From the NCBI GenBank assembly GCA_950097015.1, contig CATNEN010000028.1, positions 372,001 through 436,000 on the forward strand: 64,000 bases of DNA, written 5' to 3'. The notes under the pieces are model-generated. The model was not told the origin of the DNA, searched no databases, and was given only the letters and a program-made list of their open reading frames with translations. This document shows positions 53,291 through 62,716 of the stretch, in pieces; positions within the stretch are counted from its first letter, which is position 1; every line of letters begins with the position of its first letter. Position numbers and translations under genes: made by a program. This DNA is from Macrostomum hystrix. Lineage: Eukaryota; Platyhelminthes; Macrostomidae.

Positions 53291-53362
53291 TCCCTGATGG
53301 TCTAGCGGTTAGGATTCCTGGCTCTCACCCAGGCGGCCCGGGTTCGACTCCCGGTCAGGGAA
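53291..53362 (+). tRNA. tRNA-Glu (anticodon CTC)
   Basis: 72 nt starting TCCCTGATGG and ending GGTCAGGGAA. The acceptor stem TCCCTGA pairs with TCAGGGA. A box TGGTCTAGCGGTTAGGA and B box GGTTCGACTCC are canonical. Anticodon stem CCTGG/CCAGG encloses loop CTCTCAC, with anticodon CTC at 53324-53326. There is no intron. Followed by TTTTG rather than a long T run. Confidence 0.96.
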
Positions 53363-54676
53363 TATACTTTTGCTTCATTAGACGTTTATGCATGGCAGGG
53401 TTTTTTATATTGTGTCATCCGAGAGCTGGGAGTGTTCAAACTGATCTAGCTGATATTATTGTGAATAAGCGATATGTGTCGAAAACGCTCATTTTAGTCC
53501 TAACCCTATTGAAGAAATAGCAGAAAGGAACACGACAAAAATGTAATTGCAACACACAAGTAGTGATTCTATTTTACATATTAATTTAAGAGTTCATTAT
53601 TTTTTTCTGCCAGCCACAGAGGCATACACTGTGTATTTAATCTTTAATAGGATGGACCTTCGATAAATAACTTGACACGTTTTTATTCGTTTTATAATTT
53701 CCTGTAGCTCAATATGCTAAGTGAACTAACTATATTCATAGATTTTGCAGTACAATTTCGCGTACGAACAATAAAACCAATTAAGAATACCCACGGAAGT
53801 CAGCAAAAGGAGCTAGAAGACGTATGAAACTTAAAAGTGATAATTGATATATGTTTTTTAATAATTAAATACAAAGCCTTAATTTATAATGAATGCGTTT
53901 TAAACAAAAGCAAAAGATAAAACAAACTAGTCAGATTTGGAATTAAAAATCTTTATCAGAAAAAAAATCTCGCGATCTGAACAAAAGCGAGCTATTTTTT
54001 AAACAACTCTTATAAAGCGCAAACAAAAGCACACTACTCTACTGTTAGTAGGGTACCAACAAATTACGCAATAATGCAAAAAAGAAAGATAGGAAAGCAG
54101 AATTAATTGCAATAGAAATGCGAACTTTTTATTGATATAGGAATGAACAGGAATAAAAGATGCGCATAGGCGCGCTGAATGGACGGATGCGGCTTTGATT
54201 TGAAGCGAATAATTGTGAGTTGAAAAACGAAGTTAAACAGGTTGCAGTTAAGTAAAAAATTCAGTAAATGGAATGATGCATCACGAATTCTAGTGAACAC
54301 GAAGTAAGTCAATTGTATGCAAAATTATCTTTACTGCATCGACAAAGTCACTTGATCAAAATTAAATCTGCTTTTAGAATTTTTAAAGACGAGGAGGTCT
54401 GAAGGGATGGCAAAATTAAATGATTACAAATAATTGTAACTGATATCGTAGCAACAGTAAGTTTTGTGAAAGCTAGCTTAGAAACACAATTGCCTTACGT
54501 TTCTTGGATTGCAGAAGTGTATTACTTATAGTAGATACAATGCGGCAGTCGAGGAAAAATACTTGCGCTAATGTAACAAAGTTTCGTTCACAAAAAGAGC
54601 ACGATATACTGTAAGTAGTCTGAATAGCGCTTTTCGATATTTTAGTATATGTTAATAGAAACAGAACAGTGTGGCA
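53363..54676. other. AT-rich DNA between tRNA-Glu and the NEK1-like gene
   Basis: No gene seen. A minus-strand AATAAA at 54133-54128, about 545 bp past the NEK1-like stop, is a possible polyadenylation signal. Confidence 0.4.
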
Positions 54677-54850
54677 TTAGTTGGGGTTGTCGTAGAACAG
54701 CAGGGTCATAATCTTGTCGTATAGCTGTGCGTGCTGATCGCCTAAGACGGCTTTGACGCGTCGCTCAGTTTCCAACTCGCTGACATCAGGATCCTGCTCA
54801 AGTTCGAAGGCCAACTCGTAAGCCTGCAGTAGACGGTCCAGGCCGACTTC
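54677..54850 (-). CDS. NEK1-like exon 8 (terminal)
   Basis: Acceptor TATTGCAG|GAAGTC, stop TAA at 54679-54677. Encodes the C-terminal helical block ending FYDNPN, similar to the NEK1 C terminus. Confidence 0.88.
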   Translation of the reverse strand, partial: EVGLDRLLQAYELAFELEQDPDVSELETERRVKAVLGDQHAQLYDKIMTLLFYDNPN

Positions 54851-57800
54851 CTGCAATAATTCGAAGCAGTTTTGGTTTAAACCAGCTAGGGGTCGGCAAA
54901 CTACGGCCCGGAGCCAGATGCGGCCCTCGAAGCTCCCAAATCCGGCCCTTTGCCCACTTCCGTTCCGACACCGACAGTATCCTGTTTTTGAATCCTGTAT
55001 CTTTCCCCTGTCTCATCTCTCCTCGGCCACGTCTCTCCCGAGTCTCATCTCTCCCGTGTTTCATCTCGCCCTATCATCTCTCCGCTGTCTCATCTCTCCC
55101 CTCTATCACATTTCGACAGTCAATGCGGCCCGCTGTCGTCTTTTAGGTTCTCTCTTTGGCCCGCTAGCTAATAAGTTTGCCCCCTGGTTTAAACGCACGC
55201 TGTGCCTTGAAAATAAATCAAATTTATAGCTGGCTATTAACACTATTAGTTAAGCGCTGGCTGTGGCTAGCACATTGATGTCCAGGTAAAGCACCTGTTC
55301 TAGCTCGGCCCGCAACCGCTCAGCCTTCTGGTCCACATCCTCGTCCTCGGCCCTCTCGTCCATCGGCAGGCCCTCGTCGTCGTCCCAGTCGACTTCTTCG
55401 CCTTCATCATCGCCGACTCCGGCCGAGCCGCCGGTGGTCGCTTCGGCGGACACTTCGCCGCTGCCGCAGCTACCATTCGCCGCGGCGTCCGTAGACAAAG
55501 CCAGAACACTCGCCATCGACTGCTTCACCTGGTCGAGTTCCTCTTCCTCGTAGTCCTCAATGTCATCATCATTATGGTCTTCAGCTTCGATTTCAACTTC
55601 GGGTTCGTTGGCTGCACTCCTGTCATCGTCATGGCTCATCAGCGCCTGGCTGCTGGAAGCCGGTCGTCTACGACTTCGTCGAGAAGGCGCCGCTGATGAG
55701 GCCGAAGCCTCAGCCGCGGCAGGAAAGGAGACGACCGTGTCGACGCTGATATCGCCAGAGGCCGCCGAAGCTGCAGAGTCGGATGTTTTTGAAGCCTTCT
55801 CGCGGGTCTCGTCAACAAGATCTGGCAGGGAGCAGGTGCGGAGCAGCGATTTCGGACTGTCAAACTTTCCTATTGTCAGCGCCTGCTTCAGAGTATCGCA
55901 CTGCGAGTCCTCGCCTTCGGCGGAGGCGCCCTTCCTCTCCACCGATTGGCTGACAAGGACGCGTCGGAAACTGCGCTCAACCTTAAATACGAGTAGATAA
56001 TAGAATTCGGTTGTAGACTATGCTATGCAAGGGCGTCACTACTGGGTGTCAAACTGCCACTGCCTACTTTTGATGTTTTGTGATTCTGGAAGTTGTCTTA
56101 CCGGATAGAGCCGAAAATTTTTAGCACGTGTTCCGGATATCCATGGCGAATTGTTGAATATTTTGGGAGATTTGGGAGATGGGAGATTCAAAATATATTT
56201 GAAATATCAGATATGGGCAGAATTTCCTTCTCTCTAGCTGCGGGTCGACTGTTACCAAATGATGTGCCAGTCAGTGCTCACAGCCCTCCTAATCAAGCTC
56301 ACCTCGGCCAATTCTTCAGCATCCTCAAGAGCCAGACTGCTCAACAGCAGCTGCTCAGCGGCTTCAATGTCGTCCTCGTCTGCTGCAACAGCAGCGGCGG
56401 CAGACAGGGCGAAGTCTTTCAAGCTCTGATAGATGGCCTGCTGCATGTCGGTTCGCTCAAAGTCGAGTCGGTTCGGCTTGCTTTGACCAGTTCTGCCGCC
56501 TTCAACAGGCGGATGATCGTCAGGCTCTTCCAGAGCGACTTGATCTAGCAGGGATTTGCTGTCGGAAATGGACGGCGAAGACGATTCGCCCAGCTCTGGA
56601 ATGCCACCTGAAGCGTTAATTAGGAGTCATGGTTAGCCTAGTGGTTAGAGCGTGGTCTGATTCACGACTTGAAGGTCGGGAGTTCGATTCCGAGTCGAAT
56701 TAGCTGGGGTAATCGAGGGTGGGTGTGGCCCCCCCCAGTCCATGGACTGAACAGCCGTACGCAGCCTTCAGATGTGCCTGGCAGCTCTGGCTGTGCTGTC
56801 GGCTGCACATCTGGCCCAATTGGGGCCAGATCAATTAATTAGCAATATGAAGAAGCTAAAGAATGGTATATTCGTGACTTACTGAGCTCCGGCTGCATCA
56901 GAACGTGCTCGGCCCGTCCAGCGGATGCCATCGTCTCAGCTTCGGCCAGTGCGTTTGCCGTATCCGCCACAGCAGCCGCAGCTTCCGCTGCTTCAGCCGG
57001 AGACACCGCCGAAAATTGTTTAGCGTCTTCACTTTTATCCTCATCAACACCTTGAATGTCAGCCTCTCCGAGATCATAGTCGCCATCGACCAGCGTGCCG
57101 GACAGAATCGGCGCGTTGCCTAGGCGACGCAGAAAGCCGGTGTCGTCGGCGCGAGCGCCCCAGGCGCGCGGAGTTGGCCTCGCCGATGCGGCTGCAGCCA
57201 TAGTTTTTTCCGAAGTCGGCGAAGTTGGCGTAGGCGTTGAAGAAGTGTCCGACGTAGCCGTAGCCGTTGACGTCGCCGTTATCTGCAAGGGCAAGTGGTC
57301 GAGCCGGACAAGAGCGCGGTCTCCAACGGCCCGCCCAGCGCCGCCCCAGGCATTTCCAGCGTCCTGCGACTGCGGCAGAGGAGGCGGCTGCGGCTGCTGC
57401 TGTTGCTGAATAGATGGCGGCTCGCCCTTACGATTGATGTAGCGCAATATGGATTCCTTCTTCTGTCGACGCTTCTGTGCGGCCTCTTCGTCTGCCAGAT
57501 CGTTCGAGGACGCGGACGCTGACGACGCGCTCTCGGCAATCTCGGCCAGCACTCGGGTGATGCCGCCACCGCCGGCGCCACCGGAGGTCGTCGGGTCCGA
57601 GTCTGACGCGCTGGCCGGCAGCAGCTTGCGCATCACTTCGGAGACACTGGGCGGAGGCGGGTAAACCGGTTGACGCTGATAATACTGCTGCTGCTGCTGC
57701 TGCTGCCGTTCTGAGGCCTCCCGGAATCGTTCGTCCATCTGTTCGCGCAGTCGATTAGCCCGATCCCGAGCTTCAGCTTTCAACGCGTCAATCTTGGCTT

Positions 57801-60800
57801 CTCGCACCTGACGCTCGGCTTGCATAGCTTCGCCCAGCTGCTGACGCTCGCGCTGGTTCCGGCGTCGAACCTCTTCTAGGCGGCGGAGGTAGGTCTCCTC
57901 GGCTCCGCCCGCGGCGGGTCGCGCTAAGAATTCATAGTTTTTGTTTAGAAAATAGTTTAAGGTACCGAGAAGTCCTTTTTGGCAAGTAGTATGTCGCGAT
58001 CTTATTTGTTATGTTAATCTGGGTCTTTTTCGTCAAGGCTTTCACAAAGGCTTGAGTGGGGACTGAGGACACACTGGCAGAAAACAGCAGTTCCGCTGAT
58101 CTTGTATTGTCCTGCCTTCCTGTACCTGTCCTGAGATGAGACACCGGAGAGATAAGACACAGGAGAGATGAGACACCAAAGAGATGAGACACGGGAGAGA
58201 TGAGACACGGGAGAGATGCGACACGGGAGAGATGAAACACGTTAGAGAGATGAGACACCATAGACATGAGACACCATAGACATGAGACACCAGAGAGATG
58301 AGACACCAGAGACATGAGACACCAGAGAGATGAGACACCAGAGACATGAGACACGCTGTAGAGATGAGACACGGGAGAGATGAGACAGTGGAGAGATGAG
58401 ACAGTGGAGAGATGAGACACCAGAGAGATGAGACACCAGAGAGATGAGACAACAGAGAGATTAGGCACGTTAGAGAGATGAGACACGGGAGAGATGAGAC
58501 ACCAGAGAGATGAGACACCAGAGACATGAGACACGCTGTAGAGATGAGACACGGGAGAGATGAGACAGTGGAGAGATGAGACAGTGGAGAGATGAGACAG
58601 TGGAGAGATGAGACACCAGAGAGATGAGACACCAGAGAGATGAGACAGTGGAGAGATTAGACACGGGAGAGATGAGACACCAGAGAGATGAGACAGTGGA
58701 GAGATTAGACACGGGAGAGATGAGACACCAGAGAGAGGAGACACCAGGGAGAGTTTATTGCGGTTTTTAAGCTACCATTGTTGTGTATTCAAATCAGAAT
58801 CTAAAACTTATTTCAAAAATGTACAAAAGACGAGATTTGGTGCTGTCAGTCAGATTGTCAAGAGGCATCACAAACACAATAAGAATAGTTTAATCTAAAT
58901 CTGAGGAATGTGCATAATTTATGATCCGCCCCGCGTAGATTTTCATCGTGTGCTGCAATAAAAACAAAAGCCGAGAGAGTCTGAGACAGAGATAGTAGGC
59001 AGACAATCTGGAACTGGCAGTCAAGACCGGATATGCCGTTCCCAGTCAGCGTCAATGGCAAGAATCGTCAGTTGCAGCTGCAGCTGGAGTGTCAGCTGGA
59101 CAAGCTGGCCAGCGAGTGCTTCAATGCCAGACGGCGAATGGACGAACAGATGGCCAGTCTAGTGTTCGACTGGATGCGCATACGATGGCGACTGACGCCA
59201 ACTGCCGACGACTGGCTGACGTCGGGGGTCGGAGCTGAGCAGCGGCTCATCATGCGGCGTCGATTGGCCAGGATTCGAGTCGAGCTGGAGGTCAGGTCGA
59301 GGCGGCTACAGTTGCGCCGTAATGCGGTGTTCGGCTACGCTTGAAACTCCGAGAATTGTTCAACTGCCGCTGCACCGCACGCTGACGAACTTGCTTTTTC
59401 ATTTCGTTTTTCTGTTCTCTTTTCTTACACGCCCTAATTAGTTTAAACATATATCGTAGTTAAGAAAACAAAAACATTGCAACACTAAATCTTTAACAGC
59501 TGTTCAGAATTCAATAGTCTTTTAAATTGATTGGGAATTAAAATTAACTTACCTAACAACTTAGCGATGGAATCTTCGCACCAATGTCATCCTACGGATT
59601 CGCACCAATGTCATCCTACGGATTCGAACCAATGTCATCCTACGGATTCGAACCAATGTCATCCTACGGATTCGAACCAATGTCATCCTACGGATTCGAA
59701 CCAATGTCATCCTACGGATCCGGACCAATGTCATCCTACGGATTCGGACCAATGTCATCCGACGGATTCGAACCAATGTCATCCTACGGATTCGAACCAA
59801 TGTCATCCGACGGATTCGAACCAATGTCATCCTACGGATTCGAACCAATGTCATCCGACGGATTCGAACCAATGTCATCCTACGGATTCGAACCAATATC
59901 ATCCTACGGATTCGAACCAATATCATCCTACGGATTCGAACCAATGTCATCCTATAGACTCGAACCAGTGTCATCAAATGGATTCGAACCAATGTCATCC
60001 AATGAATTCCAACTTATGAAATCTTATGGATTCAAACTAATGCCTGCCTAAGGATTCGAACCAATGACTTAGCATAACAAAATCGCGCAACTCACGCGAT
60101 AGAGGATTAACGGCTTGAGCAGCGCCCAAGCCCAGGCCCTGAGCTTTAATCCGGGCCGCTAGCCGCTTTCGCTCCCAGAAATCTTCAAGCAGACGCTGAG
60201 CCTGCTGTGACTGATCTTCGGAAGCGGCCGGCGACGGCGACGGCGATGGCGAGGGCGACGCAGCCGGAGGCTGCGGCGATTGACGCGGGCGCTGCTGAGC
60301 GTCCCGAGCCAAATTATCCAGGGCGGCGTGATAATTGGCGTAGTCGCCCCTGGGCGAAGGCGACGGCGAGGCCGATGGCGAAGGCGACGGCGAGACCGCG
60401 TTAACCCAGGCCTCCTCCCGTTGCTGACGCTTTCTGGCATCCTCCTGCTCGCGCTCCCGCTGCTGAAGCTGGCGCTGACGATTCTGCAACTCGTTGGCCT
60501 TGCGGATGGCGGCCAGGCGTTGCTCCTGATCCCGACGGCGAGCGGCGGCAGCCGCAGTCGGGTCGTTGCCACCAAGCCTCTGCGCGTAGGGACTTAGCGG
60601 AGCGGCCGGATAGGCGGCGGCAGCCGCGGCAGCCGCAGCGGCTGAGGATTTTCTCGCCGACGCGGCCGACGACGGCCTCGGCGCGCTGCCCGGCCGCCTC
60701 TGGGCTGCCGCTGGCGGTGGCGAACCCTGCTGAATGGCCGCCACCTCCTGGGAATGCGAACGGAATCTGACACACTAGAACTGGAGTCTGGCACTCTAGA

Positions 60801-62660
60801 AGTGGACTCTGGCACTCTAGAATTGGAGTCTGGCGCTCTTGAACGGGTTCTGGCACTCTTATACTATAATCTGGCACTCTTATACTATAATCTGGCACTC
60901 TTATACTATAATCTGGCACTCTTATACTATAATCTGGCACTCTTATACTAGAATCTGGCACTCATACTAGAATCTGGCACTCTTATACTAGAATCTGGCA
61001 CTCTGGTTCTCTAAAAATCACAAAATAACTATAACATTTGTCCAGAAATCTTATTCATAAACATTGTTGACATTGACTTACCTCGGCCGAGATGTGCTTA
61101 AGCAAAGCGGGCAGCAGCACCTCCTTCTTCAACAGTGCGTGCACAGTTGGCCGATCTCTATAATTTACAAGAAAACTACTCATAATGTTCTAATGTTCTA
61201 CAGTAGTAAGAAGCGGACATGAAAATTTAAATTAAATCAAGCCAGATATAATTACCTAGGATTCTTGCGAAACATAGCCGAACAAATGGATCGAATCTCC
61301 AAACTGTACCTGGGCGATACGGGCATCACGTTGCCCAATTTGATATTGATGTACAGCTGCTTCTCATTCTTGGCTTCGAATGCGTGATTAAGAGTTAAAA
61401 GTTCGTAAAGCACACAGCCCAGTGACCAGATGTCCGTCTTATTGTTGTAGGCCTCTGATTTTACAATTTCGGGACTGACATAGTAGGGTGTGCCGATAGC
61501 GGTGCTGGCTAACTGCAGAGTGCAGTCCAAAGTTTTCGCCACGCCAAAGTCGCCAAGTTTCACCTGGCCGCTGCGCATCAGAAAAATGTTCTGCGGCTTG
61601 ATGTCTCTGACAGATTGGAGAGCGAGGATGTGACAGTTCAGGGTAGCATGTGACAGTTCAGGGTAGCATGTGACAGTTCAGGGTAGCATGTGACAGTTCA
61701 GGGTAGCATGTGACAGTTCAGGGTAGCATGTGACAGTTCAGGGTAGCATGTGACAGTTCAGGGTAGCATGTGACAGTTCAGGGTAGCATGTGACAGTTCA
61801 GGGTAGCATGCGACAGTTCAGGGTAGCATGCGACAGTTCAGGGTAGCATGCGACAGTTCAGGGTAGCATGTGACAGTTCAGGGTAGCATGTGACAGTTCA
61901 GGGTAGCATGTGACAGTTCAGGGTAGCATGTGACAGTTCAGGGTAGCATGCGACAGTTCAGGGTAGCATGTGACAGTTCAGGGTAGCATGTGACAGTTCA
62001 GGGTAGCATGTGACAGTTCAGGGTAGCATGTGACAGTTCAGGGTAGCATGTGACAGTTCAGGGTAGCATGTGACAGTTCAGGGTAGCATGTGACAGTTCA
62101 GGGTAGCATGTGACAGTTCAGGGTAGCATGTGACAGTTCAGGGTAGCATGTGACAGTTCAGGGTAGCATGTGACAGTTCAGAGGAGATAAGATGAGAATG
62201 GGCTAGCTAGTAGTTTAGGATTTAGAAATTAGGAGTGTGAGATGTGTTGACGGATCGGAAGCTGCAGAAAAGCTCACCTGTGAATGACGTGCTTATCGTG
62301 AACATACTTGAGAGCTAGGCACAACTGGGCGAACCAATCAATCACTTGATCCTCAGGAAATGGCGACCTCTGCGAACTAATTCGCGAACTCAAATCGCCG
62401 CCGTCGCAGTATTCCATAACAATGTGCAAGGTGCCGGGCTCTTCAAACGAATCCAAATAGTGCACAATGCCCGGATGATCGAACTGTTTGAGCAGTTCAA
62501 CTTCCTGCTTGGCTGACTCTCGCTCCCGGTGAGACCTCATTCGGCTGAGCATCACCTCTTTGATGACGCAACGCTGGTTATTGGACTTTTTGCGCACAAG
62601 AATGGCTTTGCCGTAGGCGCCTTCGCCAATGCGGCGCAGGACTTCATAGCCGCTTGACAT
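54677..62660 (-). CDS. NEK1-like NIMA-related Ser/Thr kinase (complete, eight exons)
   Basis: Minus-strand exons 62660-62278, 61606-61256, 61157-61082, 60747-60096, 57923-56883, 56607-56303, 55981-55295 and 54850-54677 join in frame to 3669 nt, 1222 aa; human NEK1 is 1258 aa. The kinase domain covers about residues 5-260: Gly loop GEGAYG (12-17), Lys34 in VIKEV, HRD 127-129 with DIKPQN, DFG 147-149, an activation loop with Thr163 and Thr167, SPE 172-174. The basic coiled coil follows: AEETYLRRLEEVRRRNQRE and KIDALKAEARDRANRL match NEK1 strongly. Later come TCSLPDL, a long acidic region and a C-terminal block (AVLGDQHAQLYDKIM) that also matches NEK1. Family role: centrosome/primary cilium function and DNA-damage signalling. 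Ala- and Ser/Pro-rich low-complexity insertions are frequent. The start is the ATG directly before SSGYEVLRRIG. Confidence 0.93.
54883..55186. mobile_element. hAT-like MITE in NEK1-like intron 7 (304 bp)
   Basis: Flanked by a perfect 8-bp duplication GTTTAAAC (54875-54882 and 55187-55194), the hAT target length. The left end CAGCTAGGGGTCGGCAAACT and the right end in reverse CAGGGGGCAAACTTATTAGC agree except for a short insertion; CAGGGGTCGGCAAACT is a familiar hAT terminus. The left subterminal region reads ACGGCCCGGAGCCAGATGCG. The centre (about 55010-55115) holds several tctcatctctcc motifs related to the 16-bp minisatellites at 29.6 and 58.1 kb. No transposase. Confidence 0.85.
55295..55981 (-). 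CDS. NEK1-like exon 7
   Basis: Acceptor TATTTAAG|GTTGAG, donor GAACAG|GTGCTT (weak). Encodes SLLRTCSLPDLVDE and a strongly acidic stretch, ending AERLRAELEQ. If the donor were skipped, the frame would end 15 codons later at TAA. Confidence 0.88.
56303..56607 (-). CDS. NEK1-like exon 6
   Basis: Acceptor GCTTCAG|GTGGC, donor GCCGAG|GTGAGC. Encodes GIPELGESSSPSISDSKS and an acidic helical segment. Both flanking phases agree. Confidence 0.85.
56628..56840 (+). mobile_element. tRNA-derived SINE in NEK1-like intron 5
   Basis: Near-perfect A box TTAGCCTAGTGGTTAGAGCG and B box GGGAGTTCGATTCCGAG. A non-tRNA body follows, with TGGCCCCCCCCAGTCCATGG and an imperfect hairpin around CAGATGTGCC ... GGCTGCACATCTGG. 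It lies on the plus strand, opposite to the host gene. It lacks acceptor-stem pairing, so it is not a working tRNA. Confidence 0.8.
56883..57923 (-). CDS. NEK1-like exon 5
   Basis: Acceptor ATTCTTAG|CGCG, donor GAGCTCA|GTAAGT. Begins with the diagnostic YLRRLEEVRRRNQRERQQ basic coiled coil, then a Gln run, QKRRQKKESILRYINRK and Ser/Ala-rich linkers. Confidence 0.9.
58127..58752. repeat. 16-bp minisatellite in NEK1-like intron 4
   Basis: About 38 units of gatgagacaccagaga with ACGGGAGA, CAGTGGAGA and CGTTAGAGA variants. This is the reverse complement of the array at 29617-30584 and shares the rare GATGAAACACGTTAGAGA variant with it. A block of several units (with ACACGCTGTAGAGATG) is duplicated at about 58350 and 58530. 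Confidence 0.95.
59033..59344 (+). CDS. Possible nested small gene of unknown function
   Basis: 103 codons from ATG to TGA, on the strand opposite to the host gene and inside NEK1-like intron 4. The composition looks protein-like: charged, predicted helical, with RQLQLQLECQLDKLASECFN, MDEQMASLVFDWMRIRWRL and a basic MRRRLARIRVELEVRSRRLQ. It is GC-richer than the surrounding intron and contains no tandem repeat. I do not recognise a family. It could be a real intron-nested gene, a retrocopy fragment or a terminal exon. Confidence 0.4.
   Translation: MPFPVSVNGKNRQLQLQLECQLDKLASECFNARRRMDEQMASLVFDWMRIRWRLTPTADDWLTSGVGAEQRLIMRRRLARIRVELEVRSRRLQLRRNAVFGYA
59575..60062. repeat. 24-bp minisatellite in NEK1-like intron 4
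   Basis: About 19 units of aatgtcatcctacggattcg plus aacc, with degenerate copies at the right edge. Open frames on both strands (SYGFEPMS and RIRRMTLV types) are artefacts. It abuts the exon 4 donor by about 35 bp. Confidence 0.95.
60096..60747 (-). CDS. NEK1-like exon 4
   Basis: Acceptor TTCCCAG|GAGGTG, donor TATCGC|GTGAGT. Encodes an Ala-rich then Arg/Gln-rich coiled coil (RRRDQEQRLAAIRKANE), SPSP repeats and FWERKRLAARIKAQGLG. Confidence 0.88.
60762..61000. repeat. 21-bp minisatellite in NEK1-like intron 3
   Basis: Two related halves: tctagaattggagtctggca (left) and tctggcactcttatactata (right), about 11 units in all. Confidence 0.9.
61082..61157 (-). CDS. NEK1-like exon 3
   Basis: A 76-nt exon: acceptor ATTATAG|AGATCGG, donor GCCGAG|GTAAGT. 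Encodes RDRPTVHALLKKEVLLPALL and KHISAE, the end of the kinase C-lobe. Confidence 0.88.
61256..61606 (-). CDS. NEK1-like exon 2
   Basis: Acceptor ATCTGTCAG|AGACATC, donor CCTAG|GTAATT. Encodes DIKPQNIFLM, LGDFGVAK, GTPYYVSPEI, TDIWSLGCVLYELLTL and FRKNPR: the catalytic loop, activation segment and C-lobe. Confidence 0.95.
61628..62184. repeat. 20-bp minisatellite in NEK1-like intron 1
   Basis: About 28 nearly perfect units of ggtagcatgtgacagttcag; the only common variant is TGCGAC for TGTGAC. It is among the most homogeneous arrays in the window. Confidence 0.97.
62278..62660 (-). CDS. NEK1-like exon 1
   Basis: ATG at 62660; donor TTCACAG|GTGAGC. Encodes the N-lobe with GEGAYGKA and CVIKEV, ending in the HR of the HRD motif. 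An acceptor-like TTTTCAG|GTGATC at 62717 precedes a 56-nt leader. Confidence 0.95.
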
Positions 62661-62716
62661 GCCTGGAGGTTGAGAACTGTTGAGACAATGGCTGACAGTT
62701 CGTGTGCTGTGATCAC

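Noticed and set aside
56631-56702. Possible functional tRNA
   Set aside because: A and B boxes are good but the acceptor stem does not pair and the sequence continues into a conserved SINE-like body.
9697-62184. Regularly repeated sequences that might suggest CRISPR arrays
   Set aside because: Units are contiguous tandem copies without unique spacers, there are no cas genes, and the DNA is eukaryotic with introns.
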